From contig DATLVI010000044.1 of NCBI GenBank assembly GCA_035577545.1, positions 62,001-126,000 of the forward strand: a stretch of 64,000 nt of DNA. The letters are read 5' to 3'. Shown here piece after piece: positions 61,353-64,000 of this stretch. Origin of the DNA: Verrucomicrobiia bacterium. Lineage in GTDB: Bacteria; Verrucomicrobiota; Verrucomicrobiia; Palsa-1439. The position numbers and the translations under genes are program-made. Within the stretch, counting starts at the first letter, position 1, and each line of letters begins with the position of its first letter. The notes below the pieces were generated by a model. It saw nothing but the letters and a program-made list of their open reading frames with translations. It had not been told where the DNA came from and did not search any database.

Positions 61353-61649
61353 CTACGGGACCGCACACCATCGTCGCACTACAAACAGCCATAGTAACGC
61401 TCCCAGAATCAGCAGCCCGACTGCCCACCAAAACCACGGCCTCTTCGTCCGACGTGGCGCACTCCCATCCACCTCATGGCGCTTCCAATCGCCGTAGTCG
61501 AATTCGTCCGGATCGTCGATGTCGGTCCCATCATAGATCGTATTATGGGACCAGCCCGTTTTCTCATCCGCCCCGCATTCGGGACAAGCTAAAGCGTTAC
61601 CAGGGACGTCGGCGCCGCAAACCGGGCAGATGAAGTCATCGCGTGGCAT
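61353..61649 (-). CDS. Small zinc-ribbon membrane protein
   Basis: Protein of 98 residues. FICPVCGADVPGNALACPECGADE is a four-Cys zinc ribbon near the N-terminus. An acidic linker (DGTDIDDPDEFDYGDW) and one C-terminal TM helix (WFWWAVGLLILGALLWLFVV) follow. The ATG at 61649 is preferred; it overlaps the ubiD stop by 14 bases, so translation may be coupled. Tail-anchored zinc-ribbon proteins of this size are common but uncharacterised. Confidence 0.8.
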   Translation of the reverse strand: MPRDDFICPVCGADVPGNALACPECGADEKTGWSHNTIYDGTDIDDPDEFDYGDWKRHEVDGSAPRRTKRPWFWWAVGLLILGALLWLFVVRRWCAVP

Positions 61650-63084
61650 GGCGCAGCAGCTCATCGACGCGCTTCTTCACCGCCTCATCCATTTTGATGA
61701 GGGGCGGCCACGGACGCGTGTTGGCCTCGCCTTTGATCTTGTGTGTGGCATCAATGCCGATTTTGCTGCCGAATCCCATGATCGGCGTGGCATGATCGAG
61801 CACGTCGGCCGGACCTTTGGTGAGGATGATGTCGCGATCGGGATCAATGTTGGCGGTGAGTCGGAAGAGCACTTCACTGGTGTTGTGGACGTCCACATCT
61901 TCGTCCACGACCACGACCATCTTGGTGAACATCATTTGCCCCATGCCCCACAGCCCGTGCATCACCTTCATGGCGTGATATGGGAATTGCTTCTTGATCG
62001 AGACCACGACGAGATTATGGAACACGCCTTCGGCGGGTAGCGCCATGTCCACTATCTCGTTAAAGGTCATCTGGAATATCGGCAGGAAGATACGGACGCT
62101 CGCCGTGCCCATGTAGAAATCTTCCATTGGCGGCACACCGACAATCGTGCTCGGATAAACCGCGTCGCGCCGATGAGTGATGCGTTCGATGTGAAACTTT
62201 GGGTAGGGCTCGGGCAGCGTGTAATAGCCCGTGTGATCACCGAACGGACCTTCGAGATCTAGTTTCTCTTCGGGATCCACGTATCCTTCCAGCACAACAT
62301 CGCAGTCCGCGGGCACTTCCAGATCGTTCGTCCCGCACTTGACCATCTCCACCGATTTTTTGCGCAGATACCCCGCCAACATCATCTCATCGATGCCATC
62401 CGGCAGTGGCGCCGTCGCCGCAAAGGCATATACCGGATCGCCACCGAGCGCCACAGCCACTCGCATGCGTTTCTTCAATTCCTTGTAGCGCCGCCAATGA
62501 CGCGCACCGGTCTTGTGCAGTTGCCAGTGCATGAAGGTCGTGCGCCCATCAATCACCTGCATCCGATAGCAACCCACATTGCGCGCCCCCGTGTCCGGAT
62601 CGCGCGTGACGACCAGCGGCAGACAGATGAATCGCCCCGCATCCTGTGGCCAACACTTCTGAATCGGCAACGCAGCGAGGTCAGGCTCTGACTGGACAAC
62701 TTCCTGACACGGCCCCGACTTTACGCTTTTCGGTTTCGCATGACGCAGCTCAAAAGCGGTGCCGAGGAGCGCAATGGCCTCCTTGAATGAAGTCGGTGGC
62801 TTCGCCTTGAGCAATCCCCCCAGTTCCTGCGCGATGTCGTCGACCCTTTCGACTCCCAGCGCTAGCGCCATACGTTTCGTCGAACCGTACGCATTGATCA
62901 ACAGCGGAAACTGCGCGCCCTTACACTTCTCGAAAAGAAGCGCCTTCCCGCCCTGGGGCAACTTCATCTCGCGGTCGGCGATCTCGGTGATTTCCAGCAC
63001 TGGATCGACTTCGACAGAAAGCCGCTTCAGTTCCCCAGCCGCAGCCAACTTCTGAACGAAATCATGCAAAGAGTCGTAGGCCAT
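61636..63084 (-). CDS. ubiD: UbiD-family decarboxylase
   Basis: Prenylated-FMN-dependent decarboxylase of 482 residues, probably acting in menaquinone or ubiquinone synthesis (an isoprenoid hydroxybenzoate or 1,4-dihydroxy-6-naphthoate substrate). Conserved elements are GGKALLFEKCKG, NVGCYRMQVIDG (Arg174), MHWQLHKTGARHW and DLEGPFGDHTGYYTLPEPYP (Glu278 of the active site). The start is ATG at 63084. No ubiX (prenyltransferase) is in the window. First gene of the ubiD/zinc-ribbon/GT operon. Confidence 0.93.
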   Translation of the reverse strand: MAYDSLHDFVQKLAAAGELKRLSVEVDPVLEITEIADREMKLPQGGKALLFEKCKGAQFPLLINAYGSTKRMALALGVERVDDIAQELGGLLKAKPPTSFKEAIALLGTAFELRHAKPKSVKSGPCQEVVQSEPDLAALPIQKCWPQDAGRFICLPLVVTRDPDTGARNVGCYRMQVIDGRTTFMHWQLHKTGARHWRRYKELKKRMRVAVALGGDPVYAFAATAPLPDGIDEMMLAGYLRKKSVEMVKCGTNDLEVPADCDVVLEGYVDPEEKLDLEGPFGDHTGYYTLPEPYPKFHIERITHRRDAVYPSTIVGVPPMEDFYMGTASVRIFLPIFQMTFNEIVDMALPAEGVFHNLVVVSIKKQFPYHAMKVMHGLWGMGQMMFTKMVVVVDEDVDVHNTSEVLFRLTANIDPDRDIILTKGPADVLDHATPIMGFGSKIGIDATHKIKGEANTRPWPPLIKMDEAVKKRVDELLRHATR

Positions 63085-63737
63085 GCCCTAGATTGATAGC
63101 ACGAGTACGTAAACAACGGAAACCTGAAATCGGCAAACGAACTCCGTCGTTTCGAAGCCGAGTCCGACGAGACGCGACCATGTAGTGCCTAGGTCGCAAC
63201 CCGAAGGTCGGCGCACACGGGATCGGATGTCGTCGATCACGCGCCGTATCCTGATCCCGCCGTAGGGACGCGCTGCCGCGCGTTCGTTGGATGTGTCATC
63301 ATCAACTCCGGCACCGTATCAACCCCGGCCGGTTTTTGATGCCCGCCGCGATAACCCCTTGTAAAGCCGCATGTTAGCAGGGGGGTTCGTTTCGTAATTT
63401 GCATGTTTTTTGTGCTTTCCCTCGTCCACGTCAGGTCCGTCAAAATGGGCTCATGCCCCTTCTGGCTCCCGACTTCTGGATTCCGAATTCTATCCTCATC
63501 CCTCATCTTTTTTACTTCTACCCTTTCCGCCGCACCGTGTCCAGTAAAATTATCGTTTAACGATATACAACCGGGGTCCGCTCCCAGGTGTCATAGCCAG
63601 GCCCTGTCGGGGCGACTCGCAAATCCTCCGAGAACCTCCCTTGAACACTACTAAGTAGACGAACTCCGTACGATCGGCTACTTGCGCAGAGCTCGTGGTG
63701 CCGTCCGAACTCTTCCCGTCGAAACTTCTGCACACCT
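63085..63737. other. Gene-free region between ubiD and queC
   Basis: About 650 bases. Open frames here are not protein-like. It contains a half-site of the AAACGAACCC palindrome (GGGTTCGTTT at 63383-63392) and a degenerate TTCTGGCTCCCGACTTCTGG direct-repeat stretch near 63460-63480. It should include the ubiD promoter, which I could not place convincingly. Confidence 0.5.
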
Positions 63738-64000
63738 TCAATAAGCTGTTGCATACCGCGTCAAATCCTCCACGCCAGCTTTGCAAAATGCGTGTTGCCG
63801 CTCCGCGCACTTGTTGCAGCGACCACAGTGCATTCCGCGACGCGGGGCGATGCAGGAAAAACTCAGGTTGAGTGGAAGCGATTTGCCACGGCGGACGACC
63901 TGTTCTTTGGGGAGCGCGCGAAACGGGGCGATGATTTTGACACGAGAATTGAGTGCCTTACTGGCAACAGTTGCGAATTCACGGAAAAACCTTGGCGTGG
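63738..64000 (-). CDS. queC: 7-cyano-7-deazaguanine synthase, 5' end cut by the window
   Basis: The C-terminal about 86 residues of an ATP-dependent enzyme that converts carboxy-deazaguanine to preQ0 for queuosine tRNA modification (or deazaguanine DNA modification). The zinc site is clear: SCIAPRRGMHCGRCNKCAERQ, with Cys in SC, HC, RC and KC, then AFCKAGVEDLT. The stop is TGA at 63738. The active-site and P-loop-like N-terminal part lies outside the window. A DNA-modification (dpd-type) role cannot be judged, as the neighbours are not visible. Confidence 0.9.
   Translation of the reverse strand, partial: TPRFFREFATVASKALNSRVKIIAPFRALPKEQVVRRGKSLPLNLSFSCIAPRRGMHCGRCNKCAERQHAFCKAGVEDLTRYATAY

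Noticed and set aside
63550-63810. A minus-strand frame of 86 codons downstream of queC
   Set aside because: It overlaps the queC 3' end in another frame, and its translation lacks family features.

Overview
The window looks like a chromosomal segment of a Gram-negative bacterium of the Verrucomicrobiota (inference). Support for this: an exported protein with a C-terminal PEP-CTERM sorting tail, an exported Calx-beta protein, a TonB-dependent receptor, an outer-membrane efflux protein, LptF, moderately high GC, and intergenic palindromic repeats of a kind I associate with that phylum. No phage, integrase, transposase, CRISPR array or rRNA gene was seen. The window cuts mtnA at the left edge and queC at the right edge.

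Layout. 1-5.4 kb: partial mtnA, a PEP-CTERM protein, the recR-ybaB-dnaX replication/repair cluster and a tRNA-Thr(CGT). 6.0-14.7 kb: six tightly packed co-directional genes. They encode a PAS histidine kinase, a single-domain receiver, a REC-kinase-REC hybrid, a TonB-dependent receptor, a YfiR-like (DUF4154) periplasmic protein and a CHASE8-HAMP-PAS-kinase-REC hybrid. I read this as an envelope-sensing phosphorelay in which a YfiR/CHASE8 pair drives a kinase instead of the diguanylate cyclase of the Pseudomonas Yfi system. 14.8-21.1 kb: a Calx-beta protein, a GlpT/UhpC-like transporter and an exported beta-propeller/phosphoesterase. 21.1-32.5 kb: a copper/silver-type RND efflux cluster (cusCBA) preceded by an ECF sigma factor, a one-TM anti-sigma candidate and a CnrX-like periplasmic sensor. 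Two small Cys-containing exported proteins flank it, and a cysteine-less TlpA-like protein with DsbD is divergent.

32.5-42.1 kb: holA, a run of small hypothetical, cupin, SGNH-esterase and methyltransferase-like genes, a repeat-rich 1-kb gap, a HIT hydrolase, a Lon-N-domain protein and two membrane proteins. 42.1-50.9 kb: a PHP phosphoesterase overlapping addA-addB (double-strand-break repair), lptF, and a DAHP synthase gene (aroF-type). Upstream of that last gene lies a complete-looking transcription attenuator: a consensus promoter, a 28-codon leader peptide with six consecutive aromatic codons (Trp-Tyr-Trp-Phe-Tyr-Phe), an antiterminator segment and an intrinsic terminator. This is the clearest new regulatory element in the window. 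51.3-64 kb: an exoribonuclease-like gene, three small or hypothetical genes, a second repeat-rich gap, an AAA ATPase, a LysM protein, dnaE, a GT-C glycosyltransferase / zinc-ribbon / ubiD operon, and partial queC.

Two families of short repeats (a 26-bp element and an AAACGAACCC-type palindrome) occur together in both large gene-free gaps, at 39 kb and 53 kb, which suggests a composite non-autonomous element.
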